Positions 15,573 to 25,531 are shown, counted from the stretch's first letter. The stretch is 64,000 nt of DNA from Tichowtungia aerotolerans (GCF_009905215.1 NZ_CP047593.1:868001-932000); one strand, 5' to 3'. Made by a program: numbers and translations. Notes: generated from the letters alone by a model not told the origin.

Positions 15573-16541
15573 ATGCAGGAAAGACTACCGGAATTAAACA
15601 AAAAACTGGATGCGGTCCGAACCTCGATTGCCGAGGTAATTGTCGGTCAGCAGGCGCTGATCGACAAGCTGCTCAACGCCCTGCTGTGCAACGGGCACGT
15701 CCTGCTCGAAGGAGTTCCCGGAGTTGCAAAAACCATGATGGTCAACTCCATGGCCAATGCCCTGGATGCCAGCTTTAACCGTCTCCAATTCACCCCTGAC
15801 CTGCTGCCGGGCGACGTCGTTGGAACCCAGATTTATCGCGACGGAACCTTTGAAACCGAAAGAGGTCCGATCTTCGCCAACCTCGTGCTGGCCGACGAAA
15901 TCAACCGTGCTCCCGCCAAAGTGCAAAGCGCCCTGCTCGAAGCCATGCAGGAGCATCAGGTAACCCTCGGGCAGCAAACCCATAAACTGCCGGAACCGTT
16001 CATGGTGCTCGCCACCCAAAACCCCATCGAACAGGAAGGCACCTACGCCCTGCCCGAAGCACAGGTCGACCGCTTTATCTTCAAACTGATTGTCGACTAC
16101 CCAACCATGGACGAAGAGCACATCATCCTCAGGCGCATGGCGAAAACCGCACCGAAAGTATCCGTCACTCAGGCGGCCTCGCTCGAAGACATCCTGGAAC
16201 TGCGCCGTCATCTGGACGCCATCCACGTCGATGAAAAAATTGAACGCTACATCCTGCGCCTCGTCGCCGCCACCCGTGACCCTTCTGCATACGGTCTTGA
16301 TGAGCTCAAGGGCTACATCCGCTTCGGCGCCTCTCCCCGAGCTTCTATTTACCTCGCGCTGGCCGCCCGCGGACACGCCCTGCTGCGCGGCGGCGAATTC
16401 GTTGTGCCCGACGACGTCAAAGCCGTCCTGCACGACGTCGTCCGCCACCGCATTGCCATCAGCTACCGCGCCGAAGCCGAAGGACTCAACTCCGACGCCA
16501 TTCTCGAACGCATTGTCGAAACCGTTCCGGTTACTGAGTAA
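15573..16541 (+). CDS. moxR: MoxR-family AAA+ ATPase
   Basis: 322 residues. The start is the ATG at 15573 after AGGAGA; an earlier in-frame codon at 15429 would add an unrelated 48 residues. Walker A is GVPGVAKT, Walker B LVLADEINRAP, and sensor 1 VLATQNPIEQEG. MoxR ATPases act as chaperones for VWA-domain partners and here begin a moxR-DUF58-batA-batB-batD operon. The gene is divergent from ahbC, with about 180 bases between the starts. Confidence 0.95.
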   Translation: MQERLPELNKKLDAVRTSIAEVIVGQQALIDKLLNALLCNGHVLLEGVPGVAKTMMVNSMANALDASFNRLQFTPDLLPGDVVGTQIYRDGTFETERGPIFANLVLADEINRAPAKVQSALLEAMQEHQVTLGQQTHKLPEPFMVLATQNPIEQEGTYALPEAQVDRFIFKLIVDYPTMDEEHIILRRMAKTAPKVSVTQAASLEDILELRRHLDAIHVDEKIERYILRLVAATRDPSAYGLDELKGYIRFGASPRASIYLALAARGHALLRGGEFVVPDDVKAVLHDVVRHRIAISYRAEAEGLNSDAILERIVETVPVTE

Positions 16542-16545
16542 CGCC

Positions 16546-17433
16546 ATGCCCGAACAGATGGACAGACGTCTGCGACAGCTTCAGCTGCAGACACGCTATC
16601 CGGTCGAGCACCTGCTCGCCGGCGAATACCGCAGTGTCTTTAAAGGCCGCGGCATGGACTTCGACGAAATCCGGCCTTACGAAAAAGGCGATGATGTCCG
16701 CACCATCGACTGGAACGTAACTGCGCGCACCGGCAAGCCGCACATCAAACGCTACATTGAAGAACGCGAGCTCGCCGTCTGGTTTCTGGTCGACACCTCC
16801 GCCTCCTGCCGCACCGGGCATGGCGAGCGCACCAAGTGGGACGCGATGCACGAAATCACCGCTCTCTTAACGCTGTCTGCCATTCGCAACAATGACCGCG
16901 TCGGGCTGATTCTTTTCTCGGACCGCATCGAACATATCAATCCGCCGCGCAAGGGCCGGAGCCACGCCATGCATCTGCTCAGCGACCTGCTGCATGCCGA
17001 ACCGCAGGGAAAACAGACCAACCTCCAGCCCGCACTCGACGCGCTGGCCCACCTCGCCCGCCGCCGCAGCCTCGCCTTTCTGCTCTCCGACTTCCTGTTC
17101 GATGTCAACCGCGACCGCCTCGGCCAGACCGGCTTCCGACAGGATCTCATCGCTGTCGCCGTCAACGATTCGCAGGAAATCGAACCGCCGGTCTGCGGAC
17201 TGGCCGCTGTCAAAGATTCGGAAACCGGCGAACAGATGCTGTGCGATTTCAACCGCACCCATCAGGCAAGCTACCGACGCGCATTCGACACCCGGCGCGC
17301 CGCGCTCAGAACCGAACTCAACGCCATCAATGCGGACCTGATCGAACTGACCACTGAGAGCGACTGCGCCGAAACCCTGACCCGTTTTTTCCGCAACCGC
17401 CTGCGCCGCGCCGCCGATGAAACCGGCGGATAA
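16546..17433 (+). CDS. DUF58 / VWA-like protein of the Bat operon
   Basis: 295 residues starting at the ATG at 16546, four bases after moxR. It contains the DUF58 signature GMDFDEIRPYEKGDDVRTID followed by WN, and a degenerate VWA region (FLVDTSASC, VGLILFSD). DUF58 proteins are the usual soluble partner of MoxR in the aerotolerance operon. A longer frame upstream overlaps moxR and is ignored. Confidence 0.92.
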   Translation: MPEQMDRRLRQLQLQTRYPVEHLLAGEYRSVFKGRGMDFDEIRPYEKGDDVRTIDWNVTARTGKPHIKRYIEERELAVWFLVDTSASCRTGHGERTKWDAMHEITALLTLSAIRNNDRVGLILFSDRIEHINPPRKGRSHAMHLLSDLLHAEPQGKQTNLQPALDALAHLARRRSLAFLLSDFLFDVNRDRLGQTGFRQDLIAVAVNDSQEIEPPVCGLAAVKDSETGEQMLCDFNRTHQASYRRAFDTRRAALRTELNAINADLIELTTESDCAETLTRFFRNRLRRAADETGG

Positions 17434-17436
17434 AAC

Positions 17437-17895
17437 ATGAAATATTTGAAAACAGTCATATCGCTTCTGATTGCCGGCTCAGCATTTGCAGAGGACCCGA
17501 AAATTACCTGCGAGCCGCACGAACTGCGCGGACTGCCGGGCGAACCGCTTCAGGTTCGCGTAACGGTGGAGACCGACCGTGTCGCGCCGATCCAGCTGCG
17601 CATTCCGGCCGTCAGCAACCTGGTTTTGCATACCGTTGAAAAGATTCCGGTCCGGCGCACCGAAAAAGGCCATTACGTCCAGCAGCGAATCATCATCTGG
17701 CAGGGAATCGAATCCGGACAAACCAGCATCACCAACCTCTCTGTCGTTTTCCAAACCTTGGAAAAACCCGACCCAAAAACTCCAACCCCTGCAAAAGAAA
17801 AAGGAGCCCTGACGCTGCCAGTTCCAGGTATTGAAATCACCATTGATGGAGTGAAACCGGCCGAGCCACCCAAAACGGCGGAGGAGGAAAAATGA
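17437..17895 (+). CDS. secreted Bat-operon protein with BatD-like beta-sandwich
   Basis: 152 residues. A signal peptide (ISLLIAGSAFA) is followed by a single beta-rich domain that resembles the repeats of BatD, then a Pro/Lys-rich tail. The start lies three bases after the DUF58 stop, and the end overlaps batA by four bases, so it is embedded in the operon. A perfect palindrome at 17749 encodes FQTLE. No more specific role can be given. Confidence 0.75.
   Translation: MKYLKTVISLLIAGSAFAEDPKITCEPHELRGLPGEPLQVRVTVETDRVAPIQLRIPAVSNLVLHTVEKIPVRRTEKGHYVQQRIIIWQGIESGQTSITNLSVVFQTLEKPDPKTPTPAKEKGALTLPVPGIEITIDGVKPAEPPKTAEEEK
17749..17763. repeat. dispersed palindrome, perfect
   Basis: TTCCAA-ACC-TTGGAA in the small Bat-operon gene (encodes FQTLE). 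Confidence 0.9.
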
Positions 17896-18878
17896 CCTTC
17901 GCCTATCCGTTTATGCTTCTACTGCTGCCGATTGCCCTGCTCCTGCTTCGCAGACGCCGGTTCAACGCCATCGAAATCTCCAGCCTGAACGGCTGGCGGG
18001 ATGCCGCCGAACCGCGGCGCGTCCGGCGGCTTAAGCTGATGAACATTCTGCGGGCGGCCGCCTGCGCCCTGCTCATCATCGCCATGGCCGGGCCGCAGAC
18101 GGAGCGTCCCGTCAACGAAGAAGTGCGCCAGGGCATCGCCATTGAAATGCTGCTCGACATCTCCAGCAGCATGGACCGCAACATCAAGGGAAGCGGCGGA
18201 GAACAGACCACGCGCATGGAGGCGGCAAAAAAGGCCGTTGAAGCGTTTATCGGGAACCGCCCCGACGATCTCATCGGCCTGATTACATTTGCCCGCTACG
18301 CCGACACGCTCAGCCCGCTCACGTTCGGCCACGAGGCGCTCATTCAGCTGGTGCAGGACGTTGAAATTCAGGACCGCCCCAACGAGGACGGAACGGCTTA
18401 CGGCGACGCTCTTTCGCTGGCCTGCGCGCACCTCGACCGGATGAATGAATGGAACGATGAAGAACAGCAGCCGATCCAGAGCAAAACCATCATCCTGCTG
18501 ACCGATGGGGAAAACAACTGCGGCCTGCACCTCCCGCAGGAGGCCGCAGGGCTGGCAAAAAACTGGGGCATCCGCATCTATGCCATCAGCCTCGGCGATG
18601 CCGATGAAAAAGATCTGACCGACGCCGAACAGCTGCTCGAAATCATCAGCGACGGAACCGGTGGCGGCTTCTGGAAAATCTATGACATCGACGAACTGAG
18701 CGAGACCTATGCCCGCATCGATGAACTCGAAACCAGCGCAATCAAGAGCGCCACGCTCGTTCATACCGAACACACGCCCGTCTTTACGTTTTTTGCCCTG
18801 CCCGCACTGCTCCTGCTGCTGACGGAACGAATCTTCAACGCCACCGCCCTGCGCATTACCGAGGAGGATGAAGCATGA
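17892..18878 (+). CDS. batA: BatA-like VWA membrane protein
   Basis: 328 residues. It has an N-terminal TM segment, a second TM near residue 50-65, and a VWA domain with MIDAS motif DISSS and DGENN, ending in a C-terminal TM (about 298-315). Overlap with both neighbours is four bases (ATGA). BatA proteins sit in the cytoplasmic membrane with the VWA domain exposed, presumably as MoxR clients in stress and oxygen tolerance; the exact function is not established. Confidence 0.9.
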   Translation: MTFAYPFMLLLLPIALLLLRRRRFNAIEISSLNGWRDAAEPRRVRRLKLMNILRAAACALLIIAMAGPQTERPVNEEVRQGIAIEMLLDISSSMDRNIKGSGGEQTTRMEAAKKAVEAFIGNRPDDLIGLITFARYADTLSPLTFGHEALIQLVQDVEIQDRPNEDGTAYGDALSLACAHLDRMNEWNDEEQQPIQSKTIILLTDGENNCGLHLPQEAAGLAKNWGIRIYAISLGDADEKDLTDAEQLLEIISDGTGGGFWKIYDIDELSETYARIDELETSAIKSATLVHTEHTPVFTFFALPALLLLLTERIFNATALRITEEDEA

Positions 18879-20836
18879 TCTTCAAAGCTCCTCTCCTGCT
18901 GCTGCTCCTGCTGATTCTTCCAATCCTTGGAAAACTCCTCGCGCGCGCCCACCGCAAGCGCAACGAAGCCGCCGCGAAACTGCGCGGAAAAAAACCGGTT
19001 TCCAATGTTTGGAAAAAAGGCGCTGCCCGGCAGCTCGGAGTTTTTGCCCTGCTGATTCTCGCACTGGCGCAGCCAGCGTGGAATCCGCGCCCCGGCCCCC
19101 TGCAGGCGCAGGGCCGTGATCTGGTCATCGCGCTCGACATCTCGCGCAGCATGCTCGCCGATGATGTTTTCCCGACGCGACTCGATGCTGCAAAAATTCC
19201 GCTCTACGAAAGTCTCGATCAGCTTCAGGGCCAGAAGCTCGGCCTGATTACATTTGCGGGAGCCGCCGCCGTACGCGTTCCGCTTACGCTTGATCACGAA
19301 TTCATTCGCTACATGCTCGAGCGCGCCCAGCCGTCTGACGCCGAAGTCGGCAGCACCTCCCTGCAGGCGGCCATCGAAAAAGCCATTGATGTCGCCCTCA
19401 ACGAATCTGCCAAGGGAAAGCAGGATATCATCCTGTTCACCGACGGCGAGGACCACATCAGCAACATTGAAAAAACAACGGAGGAACTGCGCGAGTGCGG
19501 CGCGCGGGTGCTGATCATTGGGCTCGGCGATCCCGTCGCGGGCGCCAAAGTTCCAGAGATTGGGAAACCCGGCGAATGGATGCAGCACAAGGGCAGCGAC
19601 GTCGTCACTAAGCTTGACGAGGAAAAACTGATTCAGCTTTCGGCGGAAAGCCCGAACGTGACCTATTACGCCGCCCGCACCCGCCCGTTCGACCTGATCA
19701 CCCTCTACCGCCAGATGATCGCCGACAGCCCCGGCATTCTTTCGGAAGATGCTTCAGAATTGGTTTACACAGAAGGATATCCGTTCCTGATTGCCCTCGC
19801 GATTTTGCTTTGGCTGCTGCCGCTCAACAAACGGCTGTTTGCCACACTGCTGCTGGCCGGCTGTTCACCGGATTTCCAGACATTGGAAACCGGCTATGAG
19901 CAGAACTTTGAAACCGGTCGTGAACTGTGGGCCTCGGCGCAGGAACCGATCAAAACGGATCCGCGCGCTGCACTGTTTACACTGAAGCAGGCACGTGCTG
20001 CGCTCCTGAAGGCCGCACTGACCCGGCCGGGCGACCGGCCGGCGGCAGAACAGATTGCGGGAGTCAGCGCGCAGATTCGCGCGGTCGAAGAGGCGGTAAA
20101 GGAACAGGAAGAGGCAGAAAAAGACCTGCAGCAGAAGTTGAAAGAAGCCATTGAGCAGCTTCAGCAGCTGACTCAGCGGGAAAATACGCTGTCGCAGAAA
20201 AGCCAGCAGCTTTTGCGCAGCCGACCGCCGGTTCCGCCGGAAGAAAAAGCTGCCGCAGTCGAACCGGTACGAACCGAACAGGACGACGTGAAAAAACAGA
20301 CCGGCACCGTTACCGATACCATCAGCGAAGCACAGCAGCTGATCCAGAAAATGCTCGCGACCGCCTTTGCAGAAGGCGATAAGCCGTCACCGACTGAATT
20401 TGACGAACCGATCCGCCTGCTGAACGAGGCTATGGCATCACAGCAAACTGCTCTCGAAAACCTTCAGCCGGAGCAAAGCAACTGGCCGCAGGCCAACACG
20501 GCCTTCCGTTCTGCAACAAGGCAGATGCAGGAAGCCCTGCGACTGCTGTCCGACCAGAACCAGGGGCAAAACTCTGACGAAAGCTCGGGAATGTCCGATG
20601 ATATGGACATGGACTGGGATTTCGATGAAGACATGGAGTGGTCGGAATCGGACATGCCGAGCGACATGTCGATGCCGATGCAGTCCCAGAATTTCAAGAC
20701 CGCACTCGAAAGCCGCTCCCTTCCGACGCCCAATTATACCGCCGAAGAAATTCTGATGGAAGAAGCCGCCAACATGGAACAGCGTGCAGAGCAGCAGTCC
20801 AGCCGGGCCGGAGCAAAAGTGGAGAAAAACTGGTAA
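18875..20836 (+). CDS. batB: BatB-like VWA protein fused to a coiled-coil (BatC-like) extension
   Basis: 653 residues. Residues 1-330 match BatB: TM segments at both ends and a VWA domain with MIDAS DISRS and TDGED. The remaining 320 or so residues start at a lipobox-like LLLAGC, then have helical repeats with a strong Gln/Glu coiled coil (about 400-450) and an acidic Asp/Met-rich region near 565-600. This part takes the place of BatC and looks like a fused second gene. Three palindrome copies lie inside (18918, 19000, 19874). The stop overlaps the next ATG as TAATG. Confidence 0.85.
   Translation: MIFKAPLLLLLLLILPILGKLLARAHRKRNEAAAKLRGKKPVSNVWKKGAARQLGVFALLILALAQPAWNPRPGPLQAQGRDLVIALDISRSMLADDVFPTRLDAAKIPLYESLDQLQGQKLGLITFAGAAAVRVPLTLDHEFIRYMLERAQPSDAEVGSTSLQAAIEKAIDVALNESAKGKQDIILFTDGEDHISNIEKTTEELRECGARVLIIGLGDPVAGAKVPEIGKPGEWMQHKGSDVVTKLDEEKLIQLSAESPNVTYYAARTRPFDLITLYRQMIADSPGILSEDASELVYTEGYPFLIALAILLWLLPLNKRLFATLLLAGCSPDFQTLETGYEQNFETGRELWASAQEPIKTDPRAALFTLKQARAALLKAALTRPGDRPAAEQIAGVSAQIRAVEEAVKEQEEAEKDLQQKLKEAIEQLQQLTQRENTLSQKSQQLLRSRPPVPPEEKAAAVEPVRTEQDDVKKQTGTVTDTISEAQQLIQKMLATAFAEGDKPSPTEFDEPIRLLNEAMASQQTALENLQPEQSNWPQANTAFRSATRQMQEALRLLSDQNQGQNSDESSGMSDDMDMDWDFDEDMEWSESDMPSDMSMPMQSQNFKTALESRSLPTPNYTAEEILMEEAANMEQRAEQQSSRAGAKVEKNW
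18918..18932. repeat. dispersed palindrome, perfect
   Basis: TTCCAA-TCC-TTGGAA in batB (encodes LPILGK). Confidence 0.9.
19000..19014. repeat. dispersed palindrome, perfect
   Basis: TTCCAA-TGT-TTGGAA in batB (encodes SNVWK), 82 bases from the previous copy. Confidence 0.9.
19874..19888. repeat. dispersed palindrome, 1 mismatch
   Basis: TTCCAG-ACA-TTGGAA in batB (encodes FQTLE), just after the lipobox-like site. Confidence 0.75.
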
Positions 20837-23235
20837 TGAAGAACATTCGTTATTGGTTATTGGTTATTGGGCTTGTCTGCAACGCGCAGGCTGAATTATC
20901 CGTAACGCTGGCCCCGGAAGAAGCGAGCCGGTTTATCTACGAACCGTTCCGCCTGCTCCTGCAAGCAGACAAAGAGATTGAGCGCCCGGAGATTCCGTCA
21001 GGAACGAACTGGTCGGTAACCGGCATGCTCCCGGTTGAAAACGGATTCCGGATTGAGCTGATCGCCAACGAATCCGGCATGCTCACCCTGCCGCCATTCA
21101 CAGTTACAGCAGGAGAAGAACATGCGCAAACGCCGCTGCTCCGTCTGGCGGTCGCCGCACCGCGTCCCGCCCACGAAATGGAGCTCCTGACCGCTTTCTC
21201 GACGACCAATCCGGTGGTCGGCCAACCGATCGAACTGACCGTCACCTGGAAAACCGGTGTTCCGTTCCCGCGCTGTCAGGAACTTCAATTTTCCCTTCCA
21301 CTGCTGCGTAATCCGGACTGGGAGGTTTATCCCACTGATCCGGGCGTTCCGGAAAAAAACCGCATTGGCCTGCCGGTCAACGCCCAGCGCATCATTGCAA
21401 AAAACGAGCCGAATCAGCTGCAGTTTTTCTATCGGCTGGTTCCGCGCCGGGCAGGCACCTTCGCCTCCTCCGCCCGACTGAACTGCGCTTTGATGGAAAC
21501 TCTCCGATCGTCCAGTCAGTATCCGAGCTATTTCGACAACCACTTTTTCAATATTCCGGACAAAAAAGACCGTTTCGAGCGGATCTATCTTTCCGTGCCC
21601 GAAACGGAACTGACCGTACAGCCCCTGCCGGCAGAAGGTCGCACGGTCCGCTACAGTGGTATCGTCGGCAACTGCGCCGCCTCGGCACGAATTGAGCCGT
21701 CCGACACCGTGGTCGGCCAGCCGATGCTGCTGACGGTCACCCTGACGAACCTGACGTTCGGCGGACACATCCGCAACCTGCCCGAGGCCACGCTCGACGG
21801 CCTCGGCTCGGAATTCGGCATCACCCGCGAACCGATGCACGTGAGAACCGCACCCACGGCCAAGTCGTTCACCTACATCGTACGGCCTCTGCGCAGCGGA
21901 CTCACCGTCCTGCCTGCGCTCGCCCTGCAGATTTTTGATCCAGCGGAGCAAAGCTACCAAACCATACGCTCAGAACCGCTGCCGATCACGGTCGAGCCGA
22001 ACGGCGAACAAACCGTCTACACGCCTTCCCAACAACAAGAGCCGCTGACTCCGCTGAGCGGAATCCGGCATAACCGAAAAGAGAGCGAACCCACCATGTA
22101 CGCATTCCTTGAATTCCTTGCTGCAGACGGCTGGATTTTCTGGCTGCTGCCGCTGCTGCTCTGGCCGGCACTCCTCCCGTGGCTGCGCCGCCGCGACCGC
22201 TGCCGGACTGATCCCGCCTACGCACGCGCCGCTCACGCCCGGAGCCGCTTTCGGAAAAAGGTTGTTCACGATGAAGAATCCGCGTGGAAAAACTATCTTG
22301 CCGACCGCTTCAACCTCACCGCCGAAGCGGTCACTTTCGACGCCGTCAGACCGCACCTGCAAGACCTCGATCCCGAACTCCTGCAGGCCGTGCGCAATCG
22401 TTTTAAAGCCGAAGAAACCGATCACTACGCGCCTCCCGGAACACCGGCACAAAAAACCGCCACCATTCGCCATCTGGTCAGAAAACTGGAAAAAGCCGTA
22501 CCGGTTTTTTTGCTGATGATCGCTCTGTTTCCAACCATCGGAAAAGCCGCACCCGTTCAGGCCGAGACCCTGTTTGAGCAGGCCATGAAAATTCGTGCAG
22601 AAAAACCGGACCAAGCCGCACCGCTCTTCACGGAAGCCGCACTCGAATTCGAAACCGACCGGCAGTTTTTCAATGCCGCCAACAGCTGGTTTTTTGCCGG
22701 CGAAAACGGGCGCGCACTGGCAAACTACCGCGCCGCACAGAACCGCCGGCCGTTTGACCGGCAAATTCGAGACAGCATTCACTTCATTCGCGCACAGCGC
22801 AGCAGCCTTTTCCAAACCTCGGAAAAACCAGGCCACCGTCTTTCCAATGGCTGGAAAAACTTCTGCACGTGGAGCCCCGCCCTGCGGTTCGGAGCCTTAA
22901 CGTTGCTGTACCTGATCGGCTGGGCCGTATTCCTCGCCGCTCGTATCTTTGGAAAAACCGTTCCGCGCAAAGCGTGGATTACGCTGGGAGTCATTGCGGC
23001 GGGTCCGGCGCTGTCGCTTATCTGGAGCTTTTTCCAACCTTCGGAAGGAGTCGTTATTCAGCCGACCGATGCGCGCCTCGGTCCCGGCTACGCCTATGAA
23101 AAAGCGTATGAAGGACTGCTGCAGGAAGCGATCGAGTTCCAATGGCTGGAGAAACGCGGCGGCTGGGTGCTCGCCCGCCTGCCCGACGAATCCGAAGCAT
23201 GGCTGCGCGAAACCGCCTGCGTGAAAGTGCAGTAA
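20836..23235 (+). CDS. batD: BatD-like protein fused to BatE-like TPR and SH3 domain
   Basis: 799 residues from the ATG at 20836. A signal peptide is followed by several beta-sandwich repeats typical of BatD (residues 20-430). A TM segment and a cytoplasmic basic region come next, then a second hydrophobic segment and TPR-like helices (FEQAMKIRAEKPDQAAPLFT), two further TM segments, and a C-terminal SH3b-like domain (VVIQPTDARLGPGYAYEKAY). BatD and BatE are separate genes in most operons. Five palindrome copies cluster in the last 700 bases. Confidence 0.85.
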   Translation: MKNIRYWLLVIGLVCNAQAELSVTLAPEEASRFIYEPFRLLLQADKEIERPEIPSGTNWSVTGMLPVENGFRIELIANESGMLTLPPFTVTAGEEHAQTPLLRLAVAAPRPAHEMELLTAFSTTNPVVGQPIELTVTWKTGVPFPRCQELQFSLPLLRNPDWEVYPTDPGVPEKNRIGLPVNAQRIIAKNEPNQLQFFYRLVPRRAGTFASSARLNCALMETLRSSSQYPSYFDNHFFNIPDKKDRFERIYLSVPETELTVQPLPAEGRTVRYSGIVGNCAASARIEPSDTVVGQPMLLTVTLTNLTFGGHIRNLPEATLDGLGSEFGITREPMHVRTAPTAKSFTYIVRPLRSGLTVLPALALQIFDPAEQSYQTIRSEPLPITVEPNGEQTVYTPSQQQEPLTPLSGIRHNRKESEPTMYAFLEFLAADGWIFWLLPLLLWPALLPWLRRRDRCRTDPAYARAAHARSRFRKKVVHDEESAWKNYLADRFNLTAEAVTFDAVRPHLQDLDPELLQAVRNRFKAEETDHYAPPGTPAQKTATIRHLVRKLEKAVPVFLLMIALFPTIGKAAPVQAETLFEQAMKIRAEKPDQAAPLFTEAALEFETDRQFFNAANSWFFAGENGRALANYRAAQNRRPFDRQIRDSIHFIRAQRSSLFQTSEKPGHRLSNGWKNFCTWSPALRFGALTLLYLIGWAVFLAARIFGKTVPRKAWITLGVIAAGPALSLIWSFFQPSEGVVIQPTDARLGPGYAYEKAYEGLLQEAIEFQWLEKRGGWVLARLPDESEAWLRETACVKVQ
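22529..22543. repeat. dispersed palindrome, 1 mismatch
   Basis: TTCCAA-CCA-TCGGAA in batD/E (encodes FPTIGK). Confidence 0.7.
22810..22824. repeat. dispersed palindrome, 1 mismatch
   Basis: TTCCAA-ACC-TCGGAA in batD/E (encodes FQTSE). Confidence 0.7.
22842..22856. repeat. dispersed palindrome, 1 mismatch
   Basis: TTCCAA-TGG-CTGGAA in batD/E (encodes SNGWK), 18 bases after the previous copy. Confidence 0.7.
23032..23046. repeat. dispersed palindrome, 1 mismatch
   Basis: TTCCAA-CCT-TCGGAA in batD/E (encodes FQPSE); a two-mismatch copy follows at 23137-23151. Confidence 0.7.
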
Positions 23236-23323
23236 ATTCAAAAACGGTGTTTTGCATAAGAAAAACGGCTGAAGCGGGAATCGCGCATTGATGCCGCAAG
23301 CCGAGGCGATTATTCTGTCGGGC

Positions 23324-23803
23324 ATGTCTGAAACAAAAAAGCTTTTGATTTTTGTCTGCACGGGGAATACCTGCCGCAGCCCGATGGCGGAAGGACTGCT
23401 GCGGGCCCGGCTTCCGGACAACTGCGGATGGGAGGTTATGTCCGCCGGAGTCTGCGCGGCAGAGGGATGGCCTGTCAGCGAACATGCGATTACCGCTCTG
23501 CGGGAAAAGAAAATCGATATTTCCGGACTGACGTCCACCACACTGACACCGGATCTGATTGAGCGGGCGGATCTGCTCGTCACCATGACAAGCGGTCATC
23601 AGGCGGCGGTTCTGGCGGCGGTTCCGGAAAGCCAAGACAAAGTTTTCTTGCTTAAATCGTTTGGAGTCGCAAAATGCGCGGCTGATATTGACGACCCGGT
23701 CGGGGGATCGCTTGATTTATACCGTCGTGTGCGCGATGAAATCGATGCGGCTTTACCCGACCTGATTCTTTATATGATGGAGCACAGAGGAACTGAATTA
23801 TGA
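23324..23803 (+). CDS. low-molecular-weight protein tyrosine phosphatase
   Basis: 159 residues. The P-loop [15 protein letters not shown] carries the CX5R signature (with CR-S), and the general-acid region DIDDPVGG is near the C-terminus. Family members dephosphorylate tyrosine or phospho-arginine residues, or reduce arsenate. The ATG at 23324 is chosen; a TTG at 23288 would add 12 unrelated residues. The stop overlaps the rpiB-glyA start (ATGA), as in organisms where such phosphatases precede rpiB. Confidence 0.88.
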   Translation: MSETKKLLIFVCTGNTCRSPMAEGLLRARLPDNCGWEVMSAGVCAAEGWPVSEHAITALREKKIDISGLTSTTLTPDLIERADLLVTMTSGHQAAVLAAVPESQDKVFLLKSFGVAKCAADIDDPVGGSLDLYRRVRDEIDAALPDLILYMMEHRGTEL

Positions 23804-25482
23804 AAATTGCGATTGGCGCCGATCACGGCGGATTTGAACTGAAAGCAAAATTTATCGACATTCTGAAGGCAAAGGGCCATGAGGTGGAGGATTGCGGCAC
23901 CAACAGTGCGGAGTCGTGCGATTATCCCGATTACGCGGCCGAGGTCGCGCGTCGCGTTTCGCAGACAGAAGCCGATCAGGGCGTTTTGATCTGCAATACG
24001 GGCATCGGCATGAGCATTACGGCCAACAAATTCCCGCGAGTGCGCGCGGCAGTGTGCTGCACAGGAGAAATGGCCGCTCTCACCCGTATTCACAATGCGT
24101 CCAATGTGCTGTGCATTGGAGCAAACAATGCACCGGAAGAAGCGGCGCTTGAGATCCTCGAAGCATGGTTGACCAATGAGCCGGAAACGGAAGGTCGCCA
24201 CGGCCGCCGGGTTAATAAGATGAAGACTTACGGCAAAAGCACCAGCGATGCCATCGCGCTCCACGAAGCCGATCCGGAAATGTACCGGATCGTCCGCGAT
24301 GAAAACATCCGCCAGAAAAACAACATCGAGCTGATCGCTTCGGAAAACATCGTCAGCCAGGCGGTTCGCGAAGTGCAGGGATCGCGACTGACCAACAAAT
24401 ATGCCGAAGGCTACCCGAATAAGCGGTGGTACAACGGTTGCGAAAATGTCGATGACGCCGAGCGGCTGGCCATCGACCGCGCGAAAGAGCTTTTCGGAGC
24501 CGAACATGTCAACGTCCAGCCGCACAGCGGCAGCGGCGCCAACATGGCCGTCTATTACTCCGTGCTGGAGCCCGGCGACACCATCCTCGCGATGAGCCTC
24601 GCCGAGGGCGGTCACCTGACCCACGGCCACCCGATGAACTTTTCCGGCCGCTTCTTCAACATTGTCCCCTACGGCGTCTGCAAAGACTCCGAACAGATCG
24701 ATTACGACGAAGTGCAGCGCCTCGCCGAGGAGCACAAACCGCGCATGCTGGTCGCCGGAGCGAGCGCTTATTCGCGCATCATCGACTTCAAGCGGCTGAA
24801 AAAAATCGCTGACTCGGTCGGAGCCTACTTTATGGTCGACATGGCGCACATCGCCGGACTGGTCGCCGCCGGCTGCCACCCGAGCCCGGTTCCGTATGCC
24901 GACTTTGTGACGACCACCACCCACAAAACCCTGCGCGGACCGCGCGGCGGCATGATTCTCTGCAAGGAAAAATTTGCGGCCGATCTCGACCGCCAGGTTT
25001 TCCCGGGCATCCAGGGCGGACCGCTGATGCACGTCATCGCAGCGAAGGCAGTCGCTTTTGGCGAAGCGCTGAAACCAGAGTTCAAGGCCTATCAGGAACA
25101 GGTTGTTAAAAATGCCGGCGCACTGGCAGCTGCCTTGCAGGAAAAGGGCTTCCGCCTTGTGGCAGGCGGCACCGATAACCACCTGATGCTCGTCGATGTC
25201 GGCGCCAGTGGACTTACCGGAAAAGATGTCGCTAATGCACTCGACAAAGCGTCAATCACCGCCAATAAAAACGGCATTCCGTTCGACCAGAAAAGTCCGT
25301 TTGTCACCTCCGGCGTCCGCCTCGGCACACCGGCGGTCACGACCCGCGGAATGAAGGAAGAGGATATGAAAACCATCGCCGGCTTCATTAAAACGGTAAC
25401 CGAAAACATGGATAACGAAGCCAAGCTGGCAGAGCTCCGTGAAGAAGTCGTCGCCTTTTCCAACCGGTTCGTCCTGCCGTAA
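23800..25482 (+). CDS. rpiB-glyA: RpiB-GlyA fusion: ribose-5-phosphate isomerase B and serine hydroxymethyltransferase
   Basis: 560 residues. Residues 1-143 are RpiB ([35 protein letters not shown]). After a short linker, residues 150-560 are SHMT, with [21 protein letters not shown], the PLP-lysine block [14 protein letters not shown] and FPGIQGGP. The first half interconverts ribose and ribulose 5-phosphate and the second makes glycine and methylene-THF from serine. No internal stop or start site separates them. A strong terminator follows. Confidence 0.95.
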   Translation: MKIAIGADHGGFELKAKFIDILKAKGHEVEDCGTNSAESCDYPDYAAEVARRVSQTEADQGVLICNTGIGMSITANKFPRVRAAVCCTGEMAALTRIHNASNVLCIGANNAPEEAALEILEAWLTNEPETEGRHGRRVNKMKTYGKSTSDAIALHEADPEMYRIVRDENIRQKNNIELIASENIVSQAVREVQGSRLTNKYAEGYPNKRWYNGCENVDDAERLAIDRAKELFGAEHVNVQPHSGSGANMAVYYSVLEPGDTILAMSLAEGGHLTHGHPMNFSGRFFNIVPYGVCKDSEQIDYDEVQRLAEEHKPRMLVAGASAYSRIIDFKRLKKIADSVGAYFMVDMAHIAGLVAAGCHPSPVPYADFVTTTTHKTLRGPRGGMILCKEKFAADLDRQVFPGIQGGPLMHVIAAKAVAFGEALKPEFKAYQEQVVKNAGALAAALQEKGFRLVAGGTDNHLMLVDVGASGLTGKDVANALDKASITANKNGIPFDQKSPFVTSGVRLGTPAVTTRGMKEEDMKTIAGFIKTVTENMDNEAKLAELREEVVAFSNRFVLP

Positions 25483-25500
25483 AAAATAGAAACCGACAAA

Positions 25501-25531
25501 AAATCCGCACCTTCAGGTGCGGATTTTTTTT
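25501..25531. terminator. bidirectional rho-independent terminator
   Basis: A perfect 11-bp stem AAATCCGCACC/GGTGCGGATTT with loop TTCA is flanked by an A tract on the left and T tract on the right. It lies between convergent rpiB-glyA and the PEP-CTERM gene and can serve both. Confidence 0.9.

Noticed and set aside
15594-16547. 317-codon minus-strand frame opposite moxR
   Set aside because: It is the antisense shadow of a clear MoxR gene with intact Walker motifs.
23770-25182. 470-codon minus-strand frame opposite rpiB-glyA
   Set aside because: Both enzyme modules on the plus strand are fully conserved; the antisense frame reflects GC-rich codon use.
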